64,000 bases of DNA from JANQHS01 sp965227315 (lineage in GTDB: Bacteria; Bacteroidota; Bacteroidia; Cytophagales; CCMP332). Both the position numbers and the translations under genes were made by a program. The notes under the pieces are model-generated. The model was given only the letters and a program-made list of their open reading frames with translations, did not search any database and was not told where the DNA came from. Below, in pieces: positions 26,106-34,560 of this stretch. The stretch spans positions 1,488,001 through 1,552,000 of the forward strand of contig OZ245737.1 in assembly GCA_965227315.1 (NCBI GenBank). Reading direction: 5' to 3'. The first letter of the stretch is position 1. Each line of letters opens with the position of its first letter.

Positions 26106-27027
26106 GCAACAATATTCGGAAATTCTCCAATGGCTTTTGGATGGAGACATTTCGATCCGCTATCAGGTATACAAGGATCTGCTAAACGAGGATCACAAGG
26201 ACCTGCAACTTCAAATCTCGGAAGAAGGCTGGGGTCCCGGGTTTATTGAGCCGAGAAAATCGGATGGACATTGGGGGCATAGTTTTTACCAGCCAAAATG
26301 GATCTCGACCCACTATACCCTTCTTGACCTTCGCAACCTTTGGGTCCGCCCGGACCATCCGATGATCAGGGAATCCGTCGATGTGATCGCCGAAAAGAAC
26401 ATCGGTTGGGACGGAGGCGTGAACCCCAACAGATCCAATCTTGCCAGCGATGTTTGCGTGAACGGAATGTTCCTGAACTATGCCTGCTATTTCGGTGTCG
26501 AAGAAAAGAGAATTGAATCGGTGATCGATTTTATTCTGGGGCAGAGAATGGAAGACGGGGGCTTCAATTGCATGTCCAATCGATCCGGGGCGGTCCATAG
26601 TTCTTTGCATTCCACCATATCCACTCTGGAGGGCTTTTTCGAATACCTTCGGAACGGTTATACTTACAGAAAAACGGAAGTTCAGAAGGCGATTGCCTTG
26701 GGAAATGAATTCATCCTGATGCATAGGCTTTTCAGGTCAGATCATACAGGTGAGGTCATCAACCCGGCATTTCTCAAATTTCCATACCCCGGCCGATGGA
26801 AATATGATGTGCTTAGGGCAATGGACTATTTTCAATTTTCCCAAATGCCATGGGATCAGAGAATGCAGGACGCATTGGATTGGATTGATCAAAAAAGAAA
26901 TAAAAACGGAACCTGGAATCTCAGTGCCAAGTATGCCGGACAGGTTCATGTGGAAATGGAAAGGGCTGGAAAACCAAGCCGATGGAACACTTTAAGAGCC
27001 CTGAGGGTTAAAAGAAGATACCTGTAA
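26095..27027 (+). CDS. Squalene-cyclase-like alpha/alpha toroid protein
   Basis: A 310-residue soluble protein with repeated helical hairpins typical of the terpenoid-cyclase/prenyltransferase alpha-alpha toroid. Repeats are visible as SDGHWGHSFYQPKWISTHYTLLDL, NIGWDGGVN, QRMEDGGFNCMSNR and QKRNKNGTWNLSAKY, each a glycine/aromatic 'QW-like' turn. The DXDD cyclase motif is not seen, so a cyclase reaction is not supported. The only start that keeps the N-terminal helix is TTG at 26095, overlapping the upstream small membrane gene by 11 bases. The function is unknown. Confidence 0.65.
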   Translation: MEHRQQYSEILQWLLDGDISIRYQVYKDLLNEDHKDLQLQISEEGWGPGFIEPRKSDGHWGHSFYQPKWISTHYTLLDLRNLWVRPDHPMIRESVDVIAEKNIGWDGGVNPNRSNLASDVCVNGMFLNYACYFGVEEKRIESVIDFILGQRMEDGGFNCMSNRSGAVHSSLHSTISTLEGFFEYLRNGYTYRKTEVQKAIALGNEFILMHRLFRSDHTGEVINPAFLKFPYPGRWKYDVLRAMDYFQFSQMPWDQRMQDALDWIDQKRNKNGTWNLSAKYAGQVHVEMERAGKPSRWNTLRALRVKRRYL

Positions 27028-27047
27028 ATTCGCAAAAAAAAAGATCT

Positions 27048-27902
27048 ATGAAAATCGCCGTCACCAGCGCCAGCGGTCAGTTGGGCTCACACATTATCGA
27101 GCAACTCAAAAATGATATAGGTCCTGAGAATGTATTAGGCCTTGCCAGAACTCCCGAAAAAGCATCAGGGCTTGGTGTGGAGATCCGTAAAGGAGATTAT
27201 ACCCAAGCCGAGGATTTTGTTTCCGGCCTGGAGGGGATGGATGCTGTCGTTATTTTATCGGGGAATGATGAACCTTCGAAGAGAATAGGGCAACATCGAA
27301 ATATTATTGAAGGGGCAAAAAAGAATGGATTGCAAAAGATTGTATACACCAGTATAACCGGAGCAGAGGAAGGCAATGCCTTTAGTCCGATCGTTTCGAG
27401 CAACCGGCAATCCGAAGAGGATGTCAAAAATTCGGGTATGGACTGGGCTATTGGCAGAAACGGGATCTACATCGAACCAGACCTTGAGTACATCGACAAT
27501 TATATCAAGGAGGGCGGGATCAGGAATTCGGCAGCCGACGGCCTTTGTGCCTATACGAGCAGATCAGAGCTTGCACTTGCCTATTCCAAGATGGCACAGG
27601 GAGAAGAGCATAATGGTCAAAGCTATAATCTTGTTGGCGAGCCCATCACGCAAAAACAGTTGGCAGACATGATCAATGAGGTTTACGGAACCTCACTGGA
27701 ATACCTGCCCATGTCCGTCGAAGAGTATCTGGAAGAAAGAAAACAGGCCCTTGGTGATTTCCTGGGTACAGTCATCGGAGGAATATATTCAGGAATCAGG
27801 GATGGGTATTTTAATCCGCCGAGTGATTTTGAAAAAGTCACCGGAAGGGCTCATCTGCCAGCCCGGGAATTGATTCGGAATTATAAACACAGCATCAAAT
27901 GA
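27048..27902 (+). CDS. NmrA/QorB-like SDR oxidoreductase
   Basis: A 284-residue atypical short-chain dehydrogenase of the NmrA/QorB group. The Rossmann nucleotide motif is TSASGQLGSHI (residues about 5-15), and VVILSGND, KIVYTSITGAEEG and WAIGRNGIYIEPDLEYI follow in family order. Such proteins act as NAD(P)H:quinone oxidoreductases or redox sensors. Its stop overlaps the start of the VOC gene (ATGA), so the two are translated from one message. Confidence 0.85.
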   Translation: MKIAVTSASGQLGSHIIEQLKNDIGPENVLGLARTPEKASGLGVEIRKGDYTQAEDFVSGLEGMDAVVILSGNDEPSKRIGQHRNIIEGAKKNGLQKIVYTSITGAEEGNAFSPIVSSNRQSEEDVKNSGMDWAIGRNGIYIEPDLEYIDNYIKEGGIRNSAADGLCAYTSRSELALAYSKMAQGEEHNGQSYNLVGEPITQKQLADMINEVYGTSLEYLPMSVEEYLEERKQALGDFLGTVIGGIYSGIRDGYFNPPSDFEKVTGRAHLPARELIRNYKHSIK

Positions 27903-28318
27903 TGGAAACGATGCCTAACAAAACCTTTCCGGAGCCCGGAATGGAAATGACGACCATACTGGTGGTTTCCAACATGGAAGCCTCAAAAAAGTTTTATCTG
28001 GACGTTCTGGGAGCCGAATTGTTCAGGGAATATGGCGGCACTTCGCTTGTATTGAAATTTCTCGGTCAATGGATACTGATCGTCACAGGAGGTGAGCCCA
28101 CGGCGGATAAACCGGATGTTTCGTTTGCCGCGCCTCAGAACGCAGATAGAGTATCGCATTCCTTCACGATCAGGGTAGAGGATTGTCAGAGATCTTATGA
28201 AACATTAAAGGCAAAAGGTGCTGAATTTTTAACTCCACCCTATGACTGGGGGCCGGAGATCAGGTGCTTTTTCAGAGACCCGGATGGTCATTTGTTTGAG
28301 ATCAGTCAGCTCGTTTAG
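27899..28318 (+). CDS. VOC superfamily (glyoxalase-like) protein
   Basis: A 139-residue protein of the vicinal-oxygen-chelate fold. Pattern: TTILVVSNMEASKKFYLDVLGAEL at the start, HSFTIRVEDCQRSYETLKAKGAEF in the middle, and CFFRDPDGHLFEISQLV at the end, with Glu of FEIS as a candidate metal ligand. The substrate is unknown. It is coupled to the QorB-like gene by a 4-base overlap, and its 3' end overlaps by 17 bases the 3' end of the convergent HxlR gene. Confidence 0.88.
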   Translation: MMETMPNKTFPEPGMEMTTILVVSNMEASKKFYLDVLGAELFREYGGTSLVLKFLGQWILIVTGGEPTADKPDVSFAAPQNADRVSHSFTIRVEDCQRSYETLKAKGAEFLTPPYDWGPEIRCFFRDPDGHLFEISQLV

Positions 28319-28646
28319 GTTCTGAATCCATATGACGTTCTCCCCAGATCCGCATATTGTTGATGATGGGGAAAAGACTCTTACCCATTTCGGTGATTGA
28401 GTATTCAACCCTTGGTGGGATCTCAGGAAATATTTTGCGGTTCAGTATCCCGTCCTGCTCAAGCTCCCTTAGTTGTTTGCTGAGCATCTGCTTGCTGATT
28501 CCTTCGATCCCACGCTGAAGTATTCCAAATCTGTTCCCACCATTGGCGATCAGATAGATAATGATGGGTTTCCACTTTCCACCAATGATAGACATACAAT
28601 AAGTCACTGGACAATTATCTGGCTTTTCTGATATTTCTTCACTCAT
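28302..28646 (-). CDS. HxlR family transcriptional regulator
   Basis: A 114-residue winged-helix regulator of the HxlR family. It shows an N-terminal cysteine pair region (CPVTYCMSIIGGKWKPIIIYLI), the recognition region FGILQRGIEGISKQMLSKQLRELE, and the wing (RVEYSITEMGKSLFPII). Many HxlR regulators sense quinones or electrophiles through the N-terminal Cys and control divergent quinone reductases. That fits its position opposite an oxidoreductase gene with a palindrome between them, and beside a QorB-like gene. Confidence 0.92.
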   Translation of the reverse strand: MSEEISEKPDNCPVTYCMSIIGGKWKPIIIYLIANGGNRFGILQRGIEGISKQMLSKQLRELEQDGILNRKIFPEIPPRVEYSITEMGKSLFPIINNMRIWGERHMDSEPKRAD

Positions 28647-28664
28647 AACTTATTGATTTACAAC

Positions 28665-28688
28665 TATAGTATGATTTACAATACTATA
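28665..28688. promoter_or_regulatory. Perfect inverted repeat, candidate HxlR operator
   Basis: Half-sites TATAGTAT (28665-28672) and ATACTATA (28681-28688) are perfect inverted copies separated by 8 bases. The site lies 18 bases before the HxlR start and 60 bases before the divergent oxidoreductase start. Symmetry, AT-rich context and spacing fit a dimeric winged-helix regulator. A TAATTTG -7-like box at 28732-28738 could serve the rightward gene. Confidence 0.6.
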
Positions 28689-28748
28689 TAATTTTTTGAT
28701 TACTATTTGTATTTTTCATACTTTAATTTGGTAATTTGTAAAAAAGCT

Positions 28749-29732
28749 ATGAAAGCCATTGTAAGAGAAAGAAGAGGAAAGGATCTCCGCAACATGAAAG
28801 TGAGAGAGCTTCCCGAGCCCAAGCCGCAAAAAGGACAGGTCATCGTAAAAATGGCCGCTGCCCGAATAAATCCCGTAGACCTCAGCCTGATGAAGGGCAT
28901 GCCAGGATTAAAATTCAAGAACCCCCAGATCGGAGGAATAGACGGGGCCGGGACGATCCTCGAGCCAGGTGATGGCACTTCTCCCTGGAAAGCCGGAGAC
29001 AAGGTTTTTGTTTATCGCAAATTCAGTGATATCGGAACATGGGCTGAGAAAATCTCAGTTCCTGCCGATTGGATAGCAAAGATCCCCGAGGGTATGGATC
29101 TGAGATCCGCTGGTTCAATCTCGCTCAACCTGACGACGGCCTACGATTGTCTTCAGGAATTGAATCCCCAGGAAGGGGAAAAGATCCTGATCCACGGAGC
29201 CGGTGGAGGGGTAGGATTTATGGCGGTTCTCCTTTCCAAAGCCATGGGCCTAAGAATATTTGCAAACTGTAGCTCAAGGGATTTCGAAAAACTAGAACAG
29301 GCCGGGATTTCAAACCTGATAGACTATAAAAGAGAGAACTTCGACGATGTCCTCAGGGAGGAGAAGATGGATTACATTCTTGATGTGATCGGAGGAGACA
29401 CGCTGATCAGATCAATTCGAATGAGGCCAAAAGTCGTGGTCTCAACAGCGTATTCCGAAGTAAGCAGACTGCACAAAGCGGGTATTGAATTCCCCGCTAT
29501 CCTGAAATGGATCATGAAGCTGGTGATGAGCAAATATCCCAAAACCGCAAGAAGGCATTCTGTCAAACTGATTGGCCAGGTTACCGGACCAAATGGAGAG
29601 CTAACGAGCAAGGCCTCGGAGCTCATAAGTCCATATACTTCCTTGGTCAAACCAGGCAGACTTCTCAGTATTGAACAGATCGAAAAAGAAGGATTCCCTG
29701 CAAAAAATCTGGGAAATGTCATCAGCTTCTGA
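28749..29732 (+). CDS. Zinc-independent quinone oxidoreductase-like MDR protein
   Basis: A 327-residue medium-chain dehydrogenase/reductase of the quinone oxidoreductase type. It shows the GroES-like N-terminal domain (AAARINPVDLSLMKGMPG) and the NADP-binding motif ILIHGAGGGVGFMAVLLSKAMG (residues about 143-164). The structural and catalytic zinc cysteines of alcohol dehydrogenases are absent. It probably reduces quinones or enones with NADPH. The start at 28749 (MKAIVRERRG) is chosen by homology. It is divergent from HxlR, which probably controls it. Confidence 0.88.
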   Translation: MKAIVRERRGKDLRNMKVRELPEPKPQKGQVIVKMAAARINPVDLSLMKGMPGLKFKNPQIGGIDGAGTILEPGDGTSPWKAGDKVFVYRKFSDIGTWAEKISVPADWIAKIPEGMDLRSAGSISLNLTTAYDCLQELNPQEGEKILIHGAGGGVGFMAVLLSKAMGLRIFANCSSRDFEKLEQAGISNLIDYKRENFDDVLREEKMDYILDVIGGDTLIRSIRMRPKVVVSTAYSEVSRLHKAGIEFPAILKWIMKLVMSKYPKTARRHSVKLIGQVTGPNGELTSKASELISPYTSLVKPGRLLSIEQIEKEGFPAKNLGNVISF

Positions 29733-29768
29733 TTTCTACCGGACTTCAGCAGCTACCTTGGGAAGTCG

Positions 29769-30920
29769 ATGAAATTGAAGACTGTCCTACCCATCATTAT
29801 CCTCTCCCAGTTTTTATGCACCTCATTGTGGTTTGCCGGGAACGGAGTCATGAGCGACCTGCTTATGGTCTTCGACCTGCCCACAAGCGCCATCGGTCAT
29901 CTGACCTCAGCTGTTCAATTCGGTTTCATTGCAGGCACCCTGCTTTTTGCCTTGCTCAGCATTGCCGACCGGTTTAGTCCTTCCCAGGTTTTTTTCGTTT
30001 CCGCACTATTGGCTGCCGCGGCCAATTATGCCATGATCTTCCCGGCTAATTCCCTGGCAACCTTGATCTTTTGGAGATTTCTAACAGGATTCTTCCTTGC
30101 CGGCATTTACCCTGTAGGAATGAAGATCGCAGCGGATCACTATGAAAAAGGATTGGGAAAGTCGCTTGGCTTTTTGGTGGGAGCCTTGGTTTTGGGAACA
30201 GCATTTCCACACCTGCTGCGAATCGTGCCCGTGCTTCCCGATTGGAAGACGGTTATAACCCTATTGAGCTTCCTTTCCACTTTCGGAGGAATGATGATCC
30301 TCCTTTTCGTACCGAACGGACCCTATCGAAAGAGAAGCATGAAACCAAATAACGTTGCCATATTGAGGCTTTTCCGGAAGCCGGCTTTCCGGGCATCCGC
30401 TATGGGATATTTTGGGCATATGTGGGAGCTCTACGCCTTCTGGGCCTTCACCCCTGTAATCCTTCAAAAATTTGCTTCTCAAAATGACCAAATGAACTCC
30501 TGGTGGTCCTTCTTGACCATTGCTATCGGGAGCCTGTCCTGTATGATCGGAGGACTGGTAGCTTCCCGGTTTTCGGAAAGAAGGGTAGCATTTTTTGCCC
30601 TGACTCTTTCCGGTATCTCTGCTCTTGTATCCGGCTTCATTCTTCAAGGTGATCCGATCTTTATTGTGATTTTCCTGCTTTTATGGGGCGCAATGGTGAT
30701 TCCCGATTCCCCCATGTTCTCCGCTCTGGTTGCAAGATCGTCAGCCCCTGAATTAAGAGGAACGGCGCTCACTCTTGTCAACGGCATCGGGTTTTTGATC
30801 ACGGTGATCAGCATCGAGTTGTTAAACTGGATGGTCATTCATATAAATTCTCCTTTTGTATTTACGATCCTTGGGATAGGTCCGCTAATTGGATTACTTT
30901 TCTTCAGCTTTAAAGAGTAA
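29769..30920 (+). CDS. MFS transporter
   Basis: A 383-residue major facilitator superfamily carrier with about 12 hydrophobic segments. The N-terminal pattern LCTSLWFAGNGVMSDL and the loop after TM4-5 (GMKIAADHYEKGLGKSLGFLVGALVLGTAFPHLL) are typical of a widespread uncharacterised MFS clade. The substrate is unknown. It follows the quinone-oxidoreductase gene by 36 bases and may belong to the same HxlR regulon as an export step (inference). Confidence 0.88.
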   Translation: MKLKTVLPIIILSQFLCTSLWFAGNGVMSDLLMVFDLPTSAIGHLTSAVQFGFIAGTLLFALLSIADRFSPSQVFFVSALLAAAANYAMIFPANSLATLIFWRFLTGFFLAGIYPVGMKIAADHYEKGLGKSLGFLVGALVLGTAFPHLLRIVPVLPDWKTVITLLSFLSTFGGMMILLFVPNGPYRKRSMKPNNVAILRLFRKPAFRASAMGYFGHMWELYAFWAFTPVILQKFASQNDQMNSWWSFLTIAIGSLSCMIGGLVASRFSERRVAFFALTLSGISALVSGFILQGDPIFIVIFLLLWGAMVIPDSPMFSALVARSSAPELRGTALTLVNGIGFLITVISIELLNWMVIHINSPFVFTILGIGPLIGLLFFSFKE

Positions 30921-30960
30921 AACCAGGACAGGTACTTAACCGTTATTATCACTCTCTACT

Positions 30961-31299
30961 ATGATCATTTCCATCACAAAGCTCAAGCTCAAATCGATCT
31001 GGAAATTTGGGGCCTTCATGAAGTACACGGCCAAAAGTGTTCAGCAGCTGAACAAATCAAAATGCCTGGACTTCAAGGCCAATATTGCCCTAACGGAACA
31101 TTACACCTACTCGCTTTGGGAAAACCAACAGGATCTTCATGCGTTCAGTACCTGGGGTGAGCATAGAAAGGCTGTGAAAAATGCCAGAAGATTCACCAAG
31201 GAGATCAAAACATATACCTACGAAGGGGATAGTTTTCCGGGTTGGAAGGAAGCAAAAAGCCTGGTCAACGAGAAGGGCAAAGCAATAAAATACGGCTAG
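30961..31299 (+). CDS. DUF3291-like ferredoxin-fold protein
   Basis: A 112-residue cytoplasmic protein. The pattern LTEHYTYSLWENQQDLHAFSTWGEHRKAVKN resembles DUF3291 and antibiotic-biosynthesis monooxygenase-like dimeric alpha-beta barrels (spheroidene monooxygenase-like), where Trp and His line a pocket. No function can be named. It stands alone between the MFS gene and serC. Confidence 0.55.
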   Translation: MIISITKLKLKSIWKFGAFMKYTAKSVQQLNKSKCLDFKANIALTEHYTYSLWENQQDLHAFSTWGEHRKAVKNARRFTKEIKTYTYEGDSFPGWKEAKSLVNEKGKAIKYG

Positions 31300-31426
31300 G
31301 AAAATTCCTTAGGCCCTTAACATCTTTGACCGGGGTCATTCCAAAACTTGGATTTCATCATATCGGGGCTTGAAATTATTCCGCAATATTGTGCCCTCTT
31401 TTCAACAAGAATTCTAACCAATCCCC

Positions 31427-32509
31427 ATGTACGATAGAGTTTTTAATTTTTCTGCAGGACCCGCGATGATCTCAGAAACTGTGCTTGAAAAAGCCAGTGA
31501 TGAAATGATGAATTATGCGGGTTCCGGAATGTCCGTAATGGAAATGAGTCATCGGTCTTCATGGTTCAAGGAGATCATTGAGGGGGCCGAATCCTCCTTA
31601 AGACAACTGATGGCTATTCCCGGGAACTATAAGGTTCTCTTTCTTCAGGGCGGTGCCAGCACCCAATTCTACATGATCCCCTTGAACTTACTCAACAGTT
31701 CAAGAAAGGCGGACTATGCCAATACGGGAGCATGGTCCAAGAAAGCCATAGCCGAAGCAAAAAAACTTGGCGATGTAAAAGTCGTTGGAGACTCATCGGA
31801 CAAGAACTTCTCATATATCCCAAAGATCTCGCCAGCCCATATCAGGGAAGAAAGCTCATATCTTCATATCACCTCCAACAACACCATTTACGGAACCAGG
31901 TATTCATACCTCCCGGAGAGTTCGATTCCCCTGGTTTCCGATTGGTCCTCGGGCATATTGAGTGAGGTGATCGACGTAAATGACTATGGGATGATCTATG
32001 CTGGTGCGCAAAAGAACATCGGTCCTGCTGGCCTGACCATTGTGATCATCCGGGATGACCTTTTGGGGATAAATCCGGATCTCCCCACCATGATGGATTA
32101 CCAAACCCATGTGGATGCCGCATCATTGTTCAATACCCCACCTTCCTATGCCATTTATATGGCAAAGTTGGTTTTTGAGGAGATCCTCGAGCAAGGAGGA
32201 ATATCCGCGATGGAGGAGTTGAACAAAAGAAAGGCGGGGATGATCTATCAGGCTATCGACGACTCCAAACTCTTCAAGGCCCATGTGGAAAGCGAGCAAG
32301 ATCGAAGCCTGATGAATATTCCATTTTTTTCAGGAAATGAGGATCTGGACAAGAAGTTTCTACTGGAAGCGGCCGAAGAAGGCCTCGTAACGCTGAAAGG
32401 ACATCGCTCTGTCGGAGGAATGAGGGCGAGCATTTACAATGCCATGCCCATTGAAGGTTGTGAAAAATTAGCCAAATTCATCCTTGCTTTTGACAAGGCC
32501 AATAGCTGA
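31427..32509 (+). CDS. serC: Phosphoserine aminotransferase
   Basis: A PLP-dependent transaminase converting 3-phosphohydroxypyruvate and glutamate to phosphoserine; 360 residues, the usual length. Visible blocks: FNFSAGPAMISETVLEKA at the start, VMEMSHRSSWF, VLFLQGGASTQFYMIPLNLL, and the PLP-lysine Lys196 in AGAQKNIGPAG. The C-terminal GGMRASIYNAM block binds the phosphate. It lies 6 bases upstream of serA, forming the first two committed steps of serine synthesis in one operon. No phosphoserine phosphatase is in the window. Confidence 0.96.
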   Translation: MYDRVFNFSAGPAMISETVLEKASDEMMNYAGSGMSVMEMSHRSSWFKEIIEGAESSLRQLMAIPGNYKVLFLQGGASTQFYMIPLNLLNSSRKADYANTGAWSKKAIAEAKKLGDVKVVGDSSDKNFSYIPKISPAHIREESSYLHITSNNTIYGTRYSYLPESSIPLVSDWSSGILSEVIDVNDYGMIYAGAQKNIGPAGLTIVIIRDDLLGINPDLPTMMDYQTHVDAASLFNTPPSYAIYMAKLVFEEILEQGGISAMEELNKRKAGMIYQAIDDSKLFKAHVESEQDRSLMNIPFFSGNEDLDKKFLLEAAEEGLVTLKGHRSVGGMRASIYNAMPIEGCEKLAKFILAFDKANS

Positions 32510-32515
32510 ACACCC

Positions 32516-33469
32516 ATGAAGAAGATCCTGATCGCAACCGAAAAACCCTTCGCCAAAGAAGCCATGTTTCATATAGAAGGCGTGGTCAATGATACGCCCG
32601 GTTACGAATTGGAACGCCTTGAAAAATATAAGTCAAAACAGGAGTTGATCGAGGCGGTAAAGCAGACAGATGCCTTGATCGTCAGAAGCGATCAGATCGA
32701 TGAGGAGATCATCAACGCGTCAAATCATCTTAAGGTCATAGTCAGGGCCGGTGCCGGAATAGATAACATCGATCTGAGTGCCGCCTCAAAAAAGAAGATC
32801 GTGGTTATGAACACACCAGGGCAAAACTCCAATGCCGTAGCGGAACTGGCGATAGGATTAATGCTCGGATTGATCAGGCATAAATACAACGGCACCCCGG
32901 GAACGGAGTTAAGATGGAAAAAGATCGCCATGCATGGTTTCGGAAATATCGGAAAACGGATGGCTGAGATTGCCAAGGGATTCGATATGAAGGTCTATGC
33001 CTTTGACCCCTTTATCGGTTCGAAATACATCAAATCAAAAGGTGTTAATCCCTGCGACTCCGTAGAGGAACTTTACAAGAAAGGAGATTTTATTTCAATC
33101 AATATCCCTGCAACACCTGAGACGAGGGAGAGCATCAATTATGATCTGCTTTCGGCAACAAAGCCAAACGCCTTCCTGGTCAACACTGCCAGAAAGGATC
33201 TCATCGAAGAGGAAAGCCTGATCAGGATACTCGGAGAACGCCCGGAATTCATGTATGCCGCTGATGTCGCTCCTGCTAAAAGAGCCTTTATCGAAGAAAA
33301 CTTCCCCATGCAAACCCTCTTCACCACCAATAAAATGGGAGCCCAAACAGCTGAGGCCAACATCAACGCAGGCGTAGCAGCGGTCAGACAGATCATTGGC
33401 TATTTTGAGGAGGGAGATTCCAAATTCCAGGTTAACACAGAAAAAGAATCTTCAGACGTCAACAACTGA
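32516..33469 (+). CDS. serA: D-3-phosphoglycerate dehydrogenase, type III-K-like
   Basis: An NAD-dependent dehydrogenase oxidising 3-phosphoglycerate. At 317 residues it lacks the ASB and ACT regulatory domains, the type III form. The Rossmann motif is GFGNIG (about residues 141-146); the substrate loop is VRAGAGIDNIDL; the catalytic Arg lies in VNTARKDLI. In the place of the usual catalytic His it has Lys273 in TNKMGAQT, the signature of the type III-K group known from Entamoeba and Bacteroidota. Because it lacks ACT domains, feedback inhibition by serine is not expected. It is co-transcribed with serC. Confidence 0.93.
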   Translation: MKKILIATEKPFAKEAMFHIEGVVNDTPGYELERLEKYKSKQELIEAVKQTDALIVRSDQIDEEIINASNHLKVIVRAGAGIDNIDLSAASKKKIVVMNTPGQNSNAVAELAIGLMLGLIRHKYNGTPGTELRWKKIAMHGFGNIGKRMAEIAKGFDMKVYAFDPFIGSKYIKSKGVNPCDSVEELYKKGDFISINIPATPETRESINYDLLSATKPNAFLVNTARKDLIEEESLIRILGERPEFMYAADVAPAKRAFIEENFPMQTLFTTNKMGAQTAEANINAGVAAVRQIIGYFEEGDSKFQVNTEKESSDVNN

Positions 33470-33493
33470 GGCATTTCCCCATAGCTTTATTTC

Positions 33494-33928
33494 ATGGAAT
33501 CACAGAATCCCATCATTGTTCTCAATGAAATCAATGCTTCCCCTGAGGAAATATGGAGAGCCTTAAGCGAAAAGGAACTGATGATCCAATGGTTCTTTGA
33601 AGGCATCCCTTCATTCAAAGCAGAGGTGGGTTTCAGGACAGAATTTGTAGTAAGTCCGGGAGAAAGAAGTTTTACCCATCAGTGGGAGATCTTGGAAGTA
33701 ATTCCCGGAAAAAGCATAACCTATGACTGGAGCTACAAAGAATATCCCGGCCAGGGAAAAGTGATCTTTGAAATTGAAGATCAGGGAGCATCTTCCAAAG
33801 TGACTGTTAAAAACTATGGGTTGGAAACCTTTCCAAGTGAGATACCAGAGTTCTCCCGTGAAAACTGTACCGGAGGCTGGCAGTATTTCCTTTCCCGCTT
33901 AAAAGAATTCCTCGAAACCACTCAATGA
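33494..33928 (+). CDS. SRPBCC (AHSA1-like) domain protein
   Basis: A 144-residue single-domain START/SRPBCC protein. It shows the family order: LNEINASPEEIWRALSEKELM, then WFFEG, then the long strands (FVVSPGERSFTHQWEILEVIPGKSITYDW), KVIFEIEDQGASSKVTVKNYG, and the C-terminal helix (CTGGWQYFLSRLKEFLE). The cavity could bind a hydrophobic ligand; in Hsp90-activator relatives the fold contacts Hsp90. No specific role is known. It follows serA by 24 bases. Confidence 0.85.
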   Translation: MESQNPIIVLNEINASPEEIWRALSEKELMIQWFFEGIPSFKAEVGFRTEFVVSPGERSFTHQWEILEVIPGKSITYDWSYKEYPGQGKVIFEIEDQGASSKVTVKNYGLETFPSEIPEFSRENCTGGWQYFLSRLKEFLETTQ

Positions 33929-34077
33929 AGGCTGGTCAGTCCGCCTTTCACAGGAAAGTCACCTGACCTAAATCATTCCCCGTTTTGACCCGGCTCATGT
34001 CCCCGGTGTGTGGGGTAGAATAGTTTGGATCATTGCAGAAACAGCCTGCGATCTTCTTTTATGTAAAAATCAAAGAG

Positions 34078-34443
34078 ATGAACGATCCAAATTTTCAAAC
34101 CGCACTGGCACAGGCCGAAGAACTTTACGACACAGCCCATGAAGAATGGTGCAAACCCGAGGAAGACCTTGTGCCCTATACTATTTGCAACCACCTTTTT
34201 GAATCCACAAAGTCCTTTCTGGTCGGTTACCTCGTAAAAAATCAGAAGCCGGCAGATTTCAGTATGAAACTGAAAGAACTGGTTAGTCAATGCCAGGATC
34301 TGGATCCAAAGTTCAATGAATTGGACCTGAGCAGGATGTATAAGAAACCGGGATCGGACGAGGACTACATGGACATGTCCACGGTTTCTGAATTCATTGA
34401 TCTTGCCAAACAAACCAGGTCTTTGGTCACCGGAGCTTCATGA
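34078..34443 (+). CDS. HEPN-like helical hypothetical protein
   Basis: A 121-residue all-helical protein. Helix pattern EELYDTAHEEWCKPEEDLVPYTICNHLFESTKSFLVGYLV resembles HEPN domains, although the R-x4-6-H nuclease motif is not seen, so a toxin role is not supported. The start at 34078 (MNDPNF) is preferred over an in-frame ATG at 34033. It ends 117 bases before the PFOR gene and may or may not share its promoter. Confidence 0.5.
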   Translation: MNDPNFQTALAQAEELYDTAHEEWCKPEEDLVPYTICNHLFESTKSFLVGYLVKNQKPADFSMKLKELVSQCQDLDPKFNELDLSRMYKKPGSDEDYMDMSTVSEFIDLAKQTRSLVTGAS

Positions 34444-34560
34444 TCCACCCGCTGAAGGTTGATGAGCAATTGGCAATTCGCCATCTGCGAGTTTTCAGGC
34501 ATACCAGTTCCTTATCAGACAACTCCGGGAACCGGTTCTTAACAAAAACCCCCACTTCCG

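Noticed and set aside
34078..34443. HEPN-like protein as a toxin of a toxin-antitoxin pair
   Set aside because: No R-x4-6-H nuclease motif is visible and no antitoxin-like gene lies beside it.
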